A DNA stretch of 36,140 nt from an uncultured Peptococcaceae bacterium (GCA_937976375.1 CALJRU010000037.1:1-36140); one strand, 5' to 3'. Counted from the stretch's first letter, positions 23,017 through 30,947 are shown. Program-made: numbers and translations. Notes: generated by a model from the letters alone, not told the origin.

Positions 23017-24030
23017 ATGAAGAAAATCGTTTCATTGCTGCTCGTTCTGATGCTGGCAGTGGGTATGGTTGGCTGCGGCAATTCCAGCGACAGCTCTGAT
23101 ACCTCTGCAACATCTGCTGCACAGGAATCAGACAAAAAGGATGCTGTGGTTGTTGACACCACCATTCTCAAAGAAGCCGACGACGACATGCTGAACACCT
23201 ACACCGTGATCGCTGTCAATCCAGACGCACCATTTGTGGATGCCAATGGCAACGCTGTTTCTGACGTGGCCATCAACACCGCTGGTGCCGACGCACTGGT
23301 TCAGTGGCTGCTGACTGACGAAGCGCTGGATTTGGCTGCAAACTATGGCTATGATGACTACGGTGAATACCTTTTCTATCGTGAAGACAATGCACCAGTG
23401 TACAGCGGTGACATTGCCAAAGCCACCGACGACACCAAGACCATTCGTCTGTCTACGACCACTTCGGTCAACGATTCTGGTCTGCTCGATTATCTCCTGC
23501 CGATCTTTGAAGATGAATACGGCTACACTGTTGAAGTGACGTCCGCTGGTACTGGTCAGGCCATCGCTGCTGCTGAAAACGGCAACGCCGACCTGATCCT
23601 CGTACATTCAAAATCCCAGGAAGAAGAATTTGTCAACGCTGGTTATGCCCGTGTGGTTGACGGTTTTGACACGGAACGCATTTCCTTCCTCTACAACTAT
23701 TTCGTGCTCTGCGGTCCATCCGATGACCCAGCAGGTGTTGCCGATGCAGCCACCGTTAAGGATGCATTTGCAGCCATCGCTGAAGGTGAATATCCATTCA
23801 TTTCCCGCGGCGACGAATCCGGCACCCACACCAAGGAACTCTCCCTCTGGCCAGCCGACCTCGGCATCACTGCTGATCCAGCATCCTTCGCTGATTACAC
23901 CAGCTGGTACACCTCTGCCAACGCCGGCATGGGCGCTTGCCTTGTCATGGCAGAAGAAAAGGGCGCTTACATTCTGACCGATAAGGCCACCTATCTCACC
24001 TTCGTGGCCAACGGTGGTCAGGTTGAATAA
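23017..24030 (+). CDS. tupA: Tungstate/molybdate-type binding lipoprotein, circularly permuted TupA
   Basis: A 337-residue lipoprotein (lipobox ending at Cys20) that would capture an oxyanion for the following permease and ATPase. TupA motifs are clear: TTTSVNDSGLLD (148-159), GTGQAIAAAENGNADLILVH (from 178), SRGDESGTHTKEL (263-275) and GAYILTDKATYL (316-327). The part that normally ends TupA (TYTVIAVNPD..., QWLLT..., YGEYLFY, about 47-125) instead comes before the first motif, and the protein stops where that part should begin. This order indicates a natural circular permutation. The start has GGAGG upstream. It is the first gene of the operon, followed by two hairpins that should reduce downstream transcription. 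Tungstate is the better guess over molybdate, from the motif set. Confidence 0.88.
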   Translation: MKKIVSLLLVLMLAVGMVGCGNSSDSSDTSATSAAQESDKKDAVVVDTTILKEADDDMLNTYTVIAVNPDAPFVDANGNAVSDVAINTAGADALVQWLLTDEALDLAANYGYDDYGEYLFYREDNAPVYSGDIAKATDDTKTIRLSTTTSVNDSGLLDYLLPIFEDEYGYTVEVTSAGTGQAIAAAENGNADLILVHSKSQEEEFVNAGYARVVDGFDTERISFLYNYFVLCGPSDDPAGVADAATVKDAFAAIAEGEYPFISRGDESGTHTKELSLWPADLGITADPASFADYTSWYTSANAGMGACLVMAEEKGAYILTDKATYLTFVANGGQVE

Positions 24031-24037
24031 GAATTGC

Positions 24038-24054
24038 CTCTGTTGCAAACAGAG
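24038..24054 (+). repeat. Small stem-loop after tupA
   Basis: A perfect 7-bp inverted repeat CTCTGTT-GCA-AACAGAG, 7 bases after the stop, without its own T-run. It is possibly an mRNA 3'-end stabiliser ahead of the true terminator. Confidence 0.5.
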
Positions 24055-24070
24055 TGCATAGGGTACAATA

Positions 24071-24108
24071 AATCCCGTGGAGCGGTGAACGGCTCCACGG
24101 GATTTTTT
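24071..24108 (+). terminator. Partial terminator between tupA and tupB
   Basis: A 13-bp stem AATCCCGTGGAGC paired with its complement (24092-24104), an 8-base loop and a T-run, 18 bases before the permease start. It probably allows read-through so that binding protein exceeds permease. Confidence 0.85.
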
Positions 24109-24126
24109 AGAAAAGGAGGCGGAAGC

Positions 24127-24813
24127 GTGGGAAGTGCGCTGGAACAAGCACTGGCACTGATTCTTTCGGCAGATCCAGAGCTTATCAATATTCTCTCTGT
24201 AACGGGCATCATGAGTGTGCAAAGCTCCATCCTTGCGCTGATTATCGGCGTGCCTCTTGGCGTTTGGCTGGGGGCCTGTCGGTTTCCGGGGCGCGGGGCA
24301 TTGTTGGTGCTCAACCGCACCTTGATGGGCATGCCGCCGGTTGTCTGCGGCCTGATTTTCTACATGCTGTTTTCAGGCGTGGGCCCATTTCGTCACATGC
24401 AGCTGCTGTTCACCGTGAAAATCATGGTCATGGCGCAAGTGGTGCTGATTACGCCGATCGTTGTCGGCAACATGGAGGCTTACGTATCCGGCATTGCCTC
24501 GGCAGTGCGGGAAACCGCGCGTGGGCTGCGGCTTGGCGGGCTCAAAACTTTCTGGCTTCTGACCAACGAATGCGTTTACCAGATTTTTTCCGTCTATCTG
24601 CTCGCCTTTGCGCGCGCCATCGCTGAAGTTGGTGCTGTTTCCATGGTCGGCGGCGCCATCGCCTGGAAGACCAACGTCATGACCACGGCGATCATGCAGT
24701 ACACCAACCGTGGGAATTTCTCTCTGGGCATCGCCCTAGGGATCATTCTCATGAGCGTGTCGCTCTTGGTGAACGTCGTTCTCACGCTGGCCCAAAGGAG
24801 GATGAGCCGATGA
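24127..24813 (+). CDS. tupB: Tungstate-type ABC transporter permease
   Basis: A 228-residue inner-membrane permease with about five or six helices. The coupling-loop (EAA-type) segment reads ETARGLRLGGLKTFWLL near residue 135-150. The start is GTG 24127, fixed by AAAAGGAGG 7 bases upstream; the longer frame from 24034 would translate the terminator hairpin. It overlaps the ATPase gene by 4 bases (ATGA). Similarity to TupB/ModB-like permeases and the gene order A-B-C identify it as the membrane part of the oxyanion importer. Confidence 0.9.
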   Translation: MGSALEQALALILSADPELINILSVTGIMSVQSSILALIIGVPLGVWLGACRFPGRGALLVLNRTLMGMPPVVCGLIFYMLFSGVGPFRHMQLLFTVKIMVMAQVVLITPIVVGNMEAYVSGIASAVRETARGLRLGGLKTFWLLTNECVYQIFSVYLLAFARAIAEVGAVSMVGGAIAWKTNVMTTAIMQYTNRGNFSLGIALGIILMSVSLLVNVVLTLAQRRMSR

Positions 24814-25463
24814 ACATTCAAGCCTTCACGAAAACCTACGACGGCCGAACTGTCCTGGATTTTCCAACCATGGCGCTTGCTCCTGGCACCATCTATGCTG
24901 TCATTGGTGCCAACGGCTGCGGCAAATCAACCCTGGCCAAGGTGCTCACCGGCACCATCAAGTCTGACCAGAAAAAGAAAGTCCTCGCCGGGGCTGAAAT
25001 CGGCTACATGCCGCAGAAAAACTTTGCCTTTCGCATGAGCACCAAAGCCAATATTCTGCTCAATGGCAAGGACCCGGCCAAAGCTGCGCAGCTGATGCAG
25101 GCGCTGCACATTGATCACCTTGCCGACAAACCGGCCCATCGCCTTTCTGGCGGGGAAACCGCGCGCATGGCATTGGCGCGGCTGATGATGAAAGACTACG
25201 GCATCGTCGTGCTCGACGAGCCGACCGCCGCCATGGATATTGAAACCACCCTGCTCTCGGAACAGCTCATCCTGCACTACGTGCAGCAGACCCACTGCGT
25301 GCTCATCCTCATCACCCACAGCCTCCAGCAGGCACGGCGCATTGCCGATCAAATCTGGTACATTCATCAAGGCAGCCTGCTCGAACACGGCAGCAAAGAT
25401 GACCTATTGCATACACCACAAACCGCTGAACTGAAAACCTTCCTGGAATTTTACGGCGTGTAA
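24810..25463 (+). CDS. tupC: Tungstate-type ABC transporter ATP-binding protein
   Basis: A 217-residue ATPase. Walker A GANGCGKST (about 33-41), signature RLSGGETARM, Walker B GIVVLDEPTAAMD and switch His in LITHSLQQA are all intact. It lacks the C-terminal regulatory domain found in some ModC proteins. Its start overlaps the tupB stop (ATGA), so the two are translationally coupled. It energises import of the oxyanion delivered by the binding lipoprotein. Confidence 0.92.
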   Translation: MNIQAFTKTYDGRTVLDFPTMALAPGTIYAVIGANGCGKSTLAKVLTGTIKSDQKKKVLAGAEIGYMPQKNFAFRMSTKANILLNGKDPAKAAQLMQALHIDHLADKPAHRLSGGETARMALARLMMKDYGIVVLDEPTAAMDIETTLLSEQLILHYVQQTHCVLILITHSLQQARRIADQIWYIHQGSLLEHGSKDDLLHTPQTAELKTFLEFYGV

Positions 25464-25468
25464 GTGCA

Positions 25469-25521
25469 ACAAGGTGTCCAACGAACAACATAATCGTTCG
25501 CTGGACACCTTGTTTTTTTTT
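25469..25521 (+). terminator. Terminator after tup operon
   Basis: A stem of about 17 bp with one mismatch (ACAAGGTGTCCAACGAAC region with 25496-25513), a 9-base loop and eight or more T residues. Confidence 0.92.
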
Positions 25522-25629
25522 ATGCCTGTTAAAATACCACCATGTGCCCTAAAGTTGCGCGAAAGGTGATGGTGGCAACCGGCGTTTTTCGCTAGAATGA
25601 AGGCAAGAAAAAGAGAAAGGATGGTAGCT

Positions 25630-26016
25630 ATGGCTATGACCACCGTTGGTATTTTCGTTGCCTTGCTTTGGCTGCTCGCTGAGCTGGCCGTGCTGGGCGC
25701 GGTTGTTTATCTTTTCATTCTCGTTGTCAAGGCGCTGAAGAAATACATCGGCAGCAAAGAGGTGCGCGAAGAAAAGAAAGAAATGCGCCGCTCTCTCGGC
25801 GAAGTGCTGCGTGCCGAGCGCACACGCTGCAAAATGACACAGGAATTCGCCGCCGAAAGCCTCGGCGTCAGCCGCCAGGCCGTGAGCAAATGGGAAAACG
25901 GCGTCGCCGACCCCTCAACCGCCAACTTGCTCGCCCTCGCCAAACTCTACGGCGTCAGCGCCGAAACCCTGCTCCGACAGGTTGCGCCGCAGGAAGAAGC
26001 GGAAGAAACGCCATAA
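25630..26016 (+). CDS. Membrane-anchored XRE-family regulator (N-terminal helix, C-terminal HTH)
   Basis: A 128-residue protein. Residues about 5-33 form one long or two short hydrophobic helices (VGIFVALLWLLAELAVLGAV). A charged helical linker (residues 35-60) follows, then a C-terminal XRE HTH (SLGEVLRAERTRCKMTQEF, SLGVSRQAVSKWENGVADPS). Most membrane XRE proteins have the HTH first, so the order here is reversed. The ATG at 25630 is favoured because AGAAAGGA lies 8 bases upstream, though the ATGs at 25597 and 25621 are in frame. It is monocistronic, between two terminators. Target and signal unknown. Confidence 0.8.
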   Translation: MAMTTVGIFVALLWLLAELAVLGAVVYLFILVVKALKKYIGSKEVREEKKEMRRSLGEVLRAERTRCKMTQEFAAESLGVSRQAVSKWENGVADPSTANLLALAKLYGVSAETLLRQVAPQEEAEETP

Positions 26017-26030
26017 ATTGCCGATGAACG

Positions 26031-26067
26031 TACAAAAAGGCAGACCACGAAGGTCTGCCTTTTTGTA
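26031..26067. terminator. Bidirectional terminator between XRE gene and nadA
   Basis: A perfect 16-bp stem TACAAAAAGGCAGACC with its complement and a 5-base loop. A-runs and T-runs on both sides serve both converging genes. Confidence 0.92.
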
Positions 26068-26077
26068 TGTATTGAGG

Positions 26078-27208
26078 TTAATCGCCAAGAACCATCATTT
26101 GCTGGATGCATTTGGCGGCTTGCTGCATGACGTCGTTGGCAAGCTGAATTTCTTCGCCGCCGCTGCCTTGGATGCAGTGGTAGATGTCCATCAGCGAGGT
26201 GATGCGCATATCTGGGCAGGTGAGGGAAGCAGTAAGTGGGTAGAAGTGTTTGTCGGGGTATTGATACTGCAGATGTTCCACGATGCTGTTTTCGGTGGCG
26301 ATGATGAAGGAGTTGGCGTCGGAGCGTCCGACGTAGTCCATGATGGCGGTGGTGGAGCCGACAAAGTCACCTTGTTCGGTCACTTCCAGGGCGCATTCCG
26401 GATGCACGAGCAGCTTGGCGGCTGGGTGGGCGGCGCGCATGCGCTGAATGTCCTGCGCTGTGGTGCGTTTGTGGTAGGGACAGCCGCCGTCAAAGAGAAC
26501 GATGTCTTTTTCAGGCACTTGTTTCTGCACATAGCCGCCAAGGTTTGGATCTGGAATGAAGAGGATCTTGTCGTTTGTCAGTTTCCGGCAGATTTCGACT
26601 GCCGAGGAAGAGGTGACGCAAACGTCGCAGGCGGTTTTCAGTGCGGCGGTGGTGTTGATATAGGCGACGACGGCGTGGTCCGGGTATTGTTTTTTGAGGG
26701 CGTTCAAGGCGTCGAGATCCAGCTGTTCGGCCATGGGGCAGCCAGCGATGGGATTTGGCAGGTAGACGTGCTTGTCTGGGCAGAGAATCTTGCATGTTTC
26801 AGCCATGAAGCGCACGCCGCACATAAGGATGTTTTGCTGGGTGCTTTTGCTTGCCTGCACGCTGAGTCCGTAGGAGTCGCCAATGTAGTCGGCCACTTCC
26901 AGAATCGGCTGGCTTTGGTAGGCGTGGGCCAGGATGCAGATGTCCTTTTCCTGTTTCAAGCGAAGGATCTCTTGCTGTAACTGATGAACGTTCATGGTCG
27001 GAATGCTCCTTTTCGATTGATGTTCCTGGAGGAGGTAGCCTCGGCAGGTGGAGAGGATGGGATGATTTTTGGCGCGCAGCAGGGCGACATCTTGCACGAT
27101 CACCTGTCGGCTGACATGGAAATGGCTGGCCAGGCGATTGGCGGACACTGGCTGCGTTTGTTGGTCTAAGATATGGAGAATTTCATTTTGGCGCTCAAGG
27201 ACGTTCAT
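26078..27208 (-). CDS. nadA: NiaR-type HTH fused to quinolinate synthase
   Basis: A 376-residue ORF. Residues 1-62 are an HTH_11 domain of the NiaR/YrxA type (NVLERQNEILHILDQQTQPV, then VSRQVIVQDVALLRA and ILSTCRGYLL), without the nicotinate-binding 3H domain that normally follows. After a 9-residue linker comes a complete 305-residue NadA, which condenses iminoaspartate with dihydroxyacetone phosphate using a [4Fe-4S] cluster. The cluster cysteines are in MCGVRFMAE, VCVTSSSA and LTCPDM. No stop separates the parts. The ATG at 27208 has AAAAGGA upstream and overlaps nadC by 4 bases. An internal ATG at 26995 has AAAAGGAG 10 bases upstream, so free NadA may also be made. Last gene of nadB-nadC-nadA. 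Confidence 0.88.
   Translation of the reverse strand: MNVLERQNEILHILDQQTQPVSANRLASHFHVSRQVIVQDVALLRAKNHPILSTCRGYLLQEHQSKRSIPTMNVHQLQQEILRLKQEKDICILAHAYQSQPILEVADYIGDSYGLSVQASKSTQQNILMCGVRFMAETCKILCPDKHVYLPNPIAGCPMAEQLDLDALNALKKQYPDHAVVAYINTTAALKTACDVCVTSSSAVEICRKLTNDKILFIPDPNLGGYVQKQVPEKDIVLFDGGCPYHKRTTAQDIQRMRAAHPAAKLLVHPECALEVTEQGDFVGSTTAIMDYVGRSDANSFIIATENSIVEHLQYQYPDKHFYPLTASLTCPDMRITSLMDIYHCIQGSGGEEIQLANDVMQQAAKCIQQMMVLGD
26996..27014 (-). promoter_or_regulatory. Internal ribosome-binding site for free NadA
   Basis: On the minus strand AAAAGGAG (GGAG at 27009-27006) stands 10 bases before the in-frame ATG at 26995, exactly where canonical NadA sequence begins (MNVHQLQQEI). The site is read as codons SKRS within the longer ORF. 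Confidence 0.55.
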
Positions 27209-28077
27209 AGCAACACATCCTTTTCGTTCAGCGGCCGCATGTTTTTCATGGATAGATCGAGGATTGGCGCCGAATGGGTCAGCGCGCCCGAGGAGATGTA
27301 ATCGACACCGAGATTTTTCAGCTGTTCGATGTTCTCGCGGGTCACATTCCCGGAACATTCGGTTTCTGCTTTGCCGTCGATCATGGTCAGCGCTTGCTGC
27401 ATCTGTGGTATGGTCATGTTGTCCAGCATGATGATGTCGGCACCGGCAGCCAGCGCTTCGGCGACTTGTTCAAGATTTTCCACTTCCACCTCAATCTTGC
27501 GCACAAAAGGTGCATAGGCACGGGCGCGTTCGACGGCGACGGTGATGCTGCCAGCGGCGCCGATGTGGTTGTCCTTGAGCATGACACCGTCGGAAAGGTT
27601 GGTGCGGTGGTTGTGGCCGCCGCCTACTTTGACAGCGTACTTTTCGAAGATGCGGCAGTTGGGCGTTGTCTTTCGGGTATCCAGCAGGCGTGTGTGGCTG
27701 CCTTCCAAAAGGACTGCCACTTCGGCGGTGTAGGTGGCAATGCCGCTCATGCGCTGCAGATAGTTCAGTGCCACGCGTTCGCCTGAGAGCAGCACGCGCA
27801 AATCGCCGCGGACCTTGGCAAGCAGCTCGCCTTTGTGGACGCGGTCGCCGTCCTTGACGAAGAAGGTTGCGCGGCTGTCGGCATCAAGCAGCGTAAACAC
27901 GCGTGCAAATACGGCCAAGCCGGCAATGACGCCATCCTGTTTGCAGATCAGGTCAACCGTGCCCGGCGTTTTTTCGGGCAGTACAGCGTTGGTCGATACG
28001 TCTTCGGTAGGGATGTCCTCCTGCAGCGCCATTAAAAGCAAACGATCAACAGTGGTTTTCATGGTAATCTCATTCAT
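27205..28077 (-). CDS. nadC: Nicotinate-nucleotide (quinolinate) pyrophosphorylase
   Basis: A 290-residue enzyme that decarboxylates quinolinate onto PRPP to give nicotinate mononucleotide. Conserved pieces include SGERVALNYLQRMSGIAT, DTRKTTPNCR, KVGGGHNHRTNLSDGVMLKD and DYISSGALTHSAP. It overlaps nadB upstream by 8 bases and the HTH-nadA ORF downstream by 4 bases, so all three are translationally coupled. The ATG at 28077 has GAAAGG about 10 bases upstream. An alternative ATG five codons later lacks a ribosome site. Confidence 0.96.
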   Translation of the reverse strand: MNEITMKTTVDRLLLMALQEDIPTEDVSTNAVLPEKTPGTVDLICKQDGVIAGLAVFARVFTLLDADSRATFFVKDGDRVHKGELLAKVRGDLRVLLSGERVALNYLQRMSGIATYTAEVAVLLEGSHTRLLDTRKTTPNCRIFEKYAVKVGGGHNHRTNLSDGVMLKDNHIGAAGSITVAVERARAYAPFVRKIEVEVENLEQVAEALAAGADIIMLDNMTIPQMQQALTMIDGKAETECSGNVTRENIEQLKNLGVDYISSGALTHSAPILDLSMKNMRPLNEKDVLL

Positions 28078-29359
28078 GGTGATTCAGCCTTTCAATCTCA
28101 GTCAATACCGCACGTCCATAATCCTGGAACAATGCTGCATGGTTTTCATACGCATCCAGATTCACTGGCACCGTCGTCGGTGCTGGCGCTGGGTGACAGC
28201 CAAAAACAATGTCGTCGGCTGCGCGGGCAGCAAAAACCAGCGACTCCAAAAGCGAATTGCTGGCCAGGCGGTTTTTGCCATGGATGCCGTTGCAGCTTGT
28301 TTCACCACAGGCGTAAAGCCCTGGCATCGAAGTGCGGCTTGCCATATCTACAGCAATGCCGCCCATCAGATAATGCTCCGCTGGCGCCACTGGAATAGGC
28401 TGCGAGAGCACATCGTAGCCTTCGGCGCGGCAAGCGTCGTAGATGTTTGGGAAATGTTCCATAATGAGCGTTTTTCCCAGCGGCCGCAGGTCTTCCCAGA
28501 CATGGTCGGTGCCATCTTTTTCCATTTGCTGCCAGATCGCCTGGCTGACCACATCGCGCGGCTGCAGTTCATCGGTGAAGCGCTGACCGCTCTTATCCAA
28601 AAGCACAGCGCCTTCGCCGCGGACCGATTCTGAGATCAGAAATTTGCGCCCTTTCTTTGTGGAATAGAGCGCTGTCGGATGCATTTGTACATAGTTTAAG
28701 TGCTCTATCGTGATACTGTGTTTAAGAGCGATCGCCAGCGCGTCACCAGTGATGTGCGGAAAGCTGGTCGAGCTTTGATACAGTCCGCCGATGCCGCCGC
28801 ATGCGAGCACCACCGCGCGCGCATAAACGCAGCAAACAGGCTGCCCGTCTTGCTGCGCCACCACACCACAGCAGCGTTTGTCCTGGACTAGCACATCCAG
28901 CATGGTGGTGTGTTCGAACAGCGTCACGTTTTGTTTCTCGCGCACCCTTTGTAAGAGCGTGCTGCTGATCTCATGCCCTGTGATGTCCTGATGATAGAGA
29001 ATGCGCGGTCTGGAATGTGCGCCTTCGCGGGTATAGGCCAGCTGCCCGTCCGGCGTGCGGTTGAAACGCACACCACGGCGGATCAGGTCGCGGATGACGG
29101 TGTTCGAGCTGCGCAGCACCAATTCGACCGTCTTAGGATTGTTTTCATAATGTCCGGCGCGCATGGTGTCCTCGTAATAATCGGCGTAATCGTCTTCGCC
29201 GCGGAGCACGCAGATGCCGCCCTGCGCCAGAAAAGAATTGGCATCCTCGGCGTTTTGTTTCGTCAGGATGCAGACCCTGAACGACTCTGGCAGATTCAAC
29301 GCGCAATAAAGACCGGCCACACCAGTGCCGACAATAATAACGTCATAGGTTTGATTCAT
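28070..29359 (-). CDS. nadB: L-aspartate oxidase
   Basis: A 429-residue FAD enzyme converting aspartate to iminoaspartate, the first step of de novo NAD synthesis. In anaerobes fumarate can replace oxygen as acceptor. The FAD fold starts at YDVIIVGTGVAGLYCALNL. NSFLAQGGI, the substrate-loop HPTALY, ESVRGEGA and the C-terminal ACGETSCNGIHGKNRLASNS are conserved. It is shorter than E. coli NadB because the C-terminal helical domain is reduced. The start at 29359 follows AGGGGATAAA; the 43-residue extension to 29488 runs through the promoter. First gene of the nadBCA operon. Confidence 0.96.
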   Translation of the reverse strand: MNQTYDVIIVGTGVAGLYCALNLPESFRVCILTKQNAEDANSFLAQGGICVLRGEDDYADYYEDTMRAGHYENNPKTVELVLRSSNTVIRDLIRRGVRFNRTPDGQLAYTREGAHSRPRILYHQDITGHEISSTLLQRVREKQNVTLFEHTTMLDVLVQDKRCCGVVAQQDGQPVCCVYARAVVLACGGIGGLYQSSTSFPHITGDALAIALKHSITIEHLNYVQMHPTALYSTKKGRKFLISESVRGEGAVLLDKSGQRFTDELQPRDVVSQAIWQQMEKDGTDHVWEDLRPLGKTLIMEHFPNIYDACRAEGYDVLSQPIPVAPAEHYLMGGIAVDMASRTSMPGLYACGETSCNGIHGKNRLASNSLLESLVFAARAADDIVFGCHPAPAPTTVPVNLDAYENHAALFQDYGRAVLTEIERLNHHE

Positions 29360-29396
29360 TTTATCCCCTGCTTCATGAATAGTTTTTGCCTTGCCT

Positions 29397-29425
29397 ATTG
29401 TAGACCTTGTCAATATTACTGTCAA
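29397..29425 (-). promoter_or_regulatory. nadB operon promoter
   Basis: On the minus strand a perfect TTGACA (29425-29420), 17 bases and TACAAT (29402-29397). A second TTGACA lies inside the spacer (about 29413-29408) and TGTC immediately precedes the first, making a TGTC-TT-GACA palindrome over the -35. This is a plausible operator for the HTH encoded in the same operon. Confidence 0.75.
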
Positions 29426-29481
29426 GACACCTGAAAGGACAGCGGCGTGGATTTTTCCGTCATGCGCGAGAAACGGCGTTT

Positions 29482-29510
29482 TTGACAATGCCTCTGGGGT
29501 ATGTTACACT
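29482..29510 (+). promoter_or_regulatory. MATE gene promoter
   Basis: A perfect TTGACA (29482-29487), 17 bases and TACACT (29505-29510), with TG one base upstream (extended -10). Confidence 0.75.
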
Positions 29511-29572
29511 CAGGCTGTCACTGGCGGTTGTTGGCCGGTGTTTTCTTGAAAATAAGGACTGAGGAGGGTACC

Positions 29573-30895
29573 ATGGATTTTTTGACGGCGGATGTTGGTG
29601 CATTGTATCGAAAGTATTTGTTTGCTTCGCTGGGCAGTGCGATGGTCATGTCCATTTACAGCTTTGTGGATACAATCGCTGTGGGCCAGGCGGTTGGGCC
29701 GATGGGCACAGCGGCGATTGCGGTGCTCAACCCATTTTTCAGCATCATGATTTTTCTGGCGATTCTTTGCGGCATTGGCGGCGCGGTGCTCATGAGCAAT
29801 GCCAAAGGCGAAGGGCTGGAAGCGCGCGGCAATGCTTACTTTACAGCGGCGCTGGTGCTGGTGGGCGTGGTCATCGTCCTTGGCTGGCCGTTGTTTTACA
29901 TCTTCCATGAGCAAATCTTCGTCTTTTTTGGCGCCGATGCGGAGAATCTGCCTTACGTGCTGGCGTATGGCAAATGGCTGGTGCTGTTTTATCCGATGTT
30001 CGTGCTGCCAACGTTTCTTGGAGCCTTTCTGCGCAACGACGGTGCGCCTGGACTGGCGACGCTGGGCGTGGTGACTGGCGGTGTGTTCAATATTTTTGGT
30101 GACTGGTACTTCTGTTTCCCACTCGGCATGGGCATGGAAGGGGCGGCCATCGCCACTGTTTCCGGCACAACGATTCAGGCAGTGATCATGGGCACCCACT
30201 TTCTGCGCCGAGGCAAGTGCCATCTGCATTTGGTGTGGCCGAAGAAAGTGTTCGCCGATATGCGGCGCATTGTGACGCTGGGCTTTGGCGCTGGTGTGCT
30301 GGATTTTGGCAATGTGCTGATCGCCATCATCATCAACAATCAAATCATGCGCTATGGCGGCGTGGAAGCGCTGTCGGTGTATGGCGTGGTGGGCACTATT
30401 TCGCTTTTGTTTCAGGCGCTCTTTGGCGGCGTGGGGCAGGCGGTGCAGCCATTGGTGTCGACGAACTATGGCGCGCGTCAGCTGCAGCGGGTGCATCAGG
30501 TGTATCGCATGGCATTTGCCACCGTGATTGCCATGGGCGTGGTGTTCACGCTGATCGGCGAACTTTTCCCGGTGCAAATCACGCGGCTTTTCATTGCTGC
30601 CACGCCGGAGGTGCTGGCGATTGCACCGCTGGTGTTCCGCTGTTATTTTCCGTTCTTCCTGTTTTTGGGCATCACGGTGCTGGCAACGTATTATCTGCAA
30701 TCGATCATGCACCAGCGTCAGTCTTTGACCATATCGGTGCTGCGCAGCCTCGTGCTTTCCAACGCTATGCTGATTGTGCTGCCGTTGGTGTTGGGCTTGA
30801 CGGGCGTATTCTGCGCCATGCCGGTGTCGGAATGCTGCATCGCCATGCTGGCGCTGGTGCTCATTCGCCGTTATGGGCAGGCGGAACATGAATAA
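29573..30895 (+). CDS. MATE-family exporter
   Basis: A 440-residue multidrug and toxin extrusion-type protein with about 12 membrane helices in two similar halves. The first half shows the typical VDTIAVGQAVGPMGTAAIAVLNPFF pattern and the GGAVLMSNAKGEG loop; the second half begins near residue 220 with LGFGAGVLDFGN. The start at 29573 follows GAGGAGGG; upstream in-frame codons belong to the promoter. It exchanges a cation gradient for export of organic cations or metabolites; substrate unknown. It is single, with its own promoter and terminator, and divergent from nadB. Confidence 0.92.
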   Translation: MDFLTADVGALYRKYLFASLGSAMVMSIYSFVDTIAVGQAVGPMGTAAIAVLNPFFSIMIFLAILCGIGGAVLMSNAKGEGLEARGNAYFTAALVLVGVVIVLGWPLFYIFHEQIFVFFGADAENLPYVLAYGKWLVLFYPMFVLPTFLGAFLRNDGAPGLATLGVVTGGVFNIFGDWYFCFPLGMGMEGAAIATVSGTTIQAVIMGTHFLRRGKCHLHLVWPKKVFADMRRIVTLGFGAGVLDFGNVLIAIIINNQIMRYGGVEALSVYGVVGTISLLFQALFGGVGQAVQPLVSTNYGARQLQRVHQVYRMAFATVIAMGVVFTLIGELFPVQITRLFIAATPEVLAIAPLVFRCYFPFFLFLGITVLATYYLQSIMHQRQSLTISVLRSLVLSNAMLIVLPLVLGLTGVFCAMPVSECCIAMLALVLIRRYGQAEHE

Positions 30896-30913
30896 TACAT
30901 AGCAATTTGTTTT

Positions 30914-30947
30914 GGACAAAGGGTCAGACGATCCTTTGTCCTTTTTT
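30914..30947 (+). terminator. Terminator after MATE gene
   Basis: GGACAAAGG paired with CCTTTGTCC (extendable by two weaker pairs) and six T residues. Confidence 0.9.

Noticed and set aside
27209..27358. 50-residue N-terminal extension of the HTH-NadA protein
   Set aside because: The extension lies inside the 3' end of nadC in another frame. The ATG at 27208 has a ribosome site, overlaps the nadC stop in the usual ATGA manner and begins exactly at the HTH family start.
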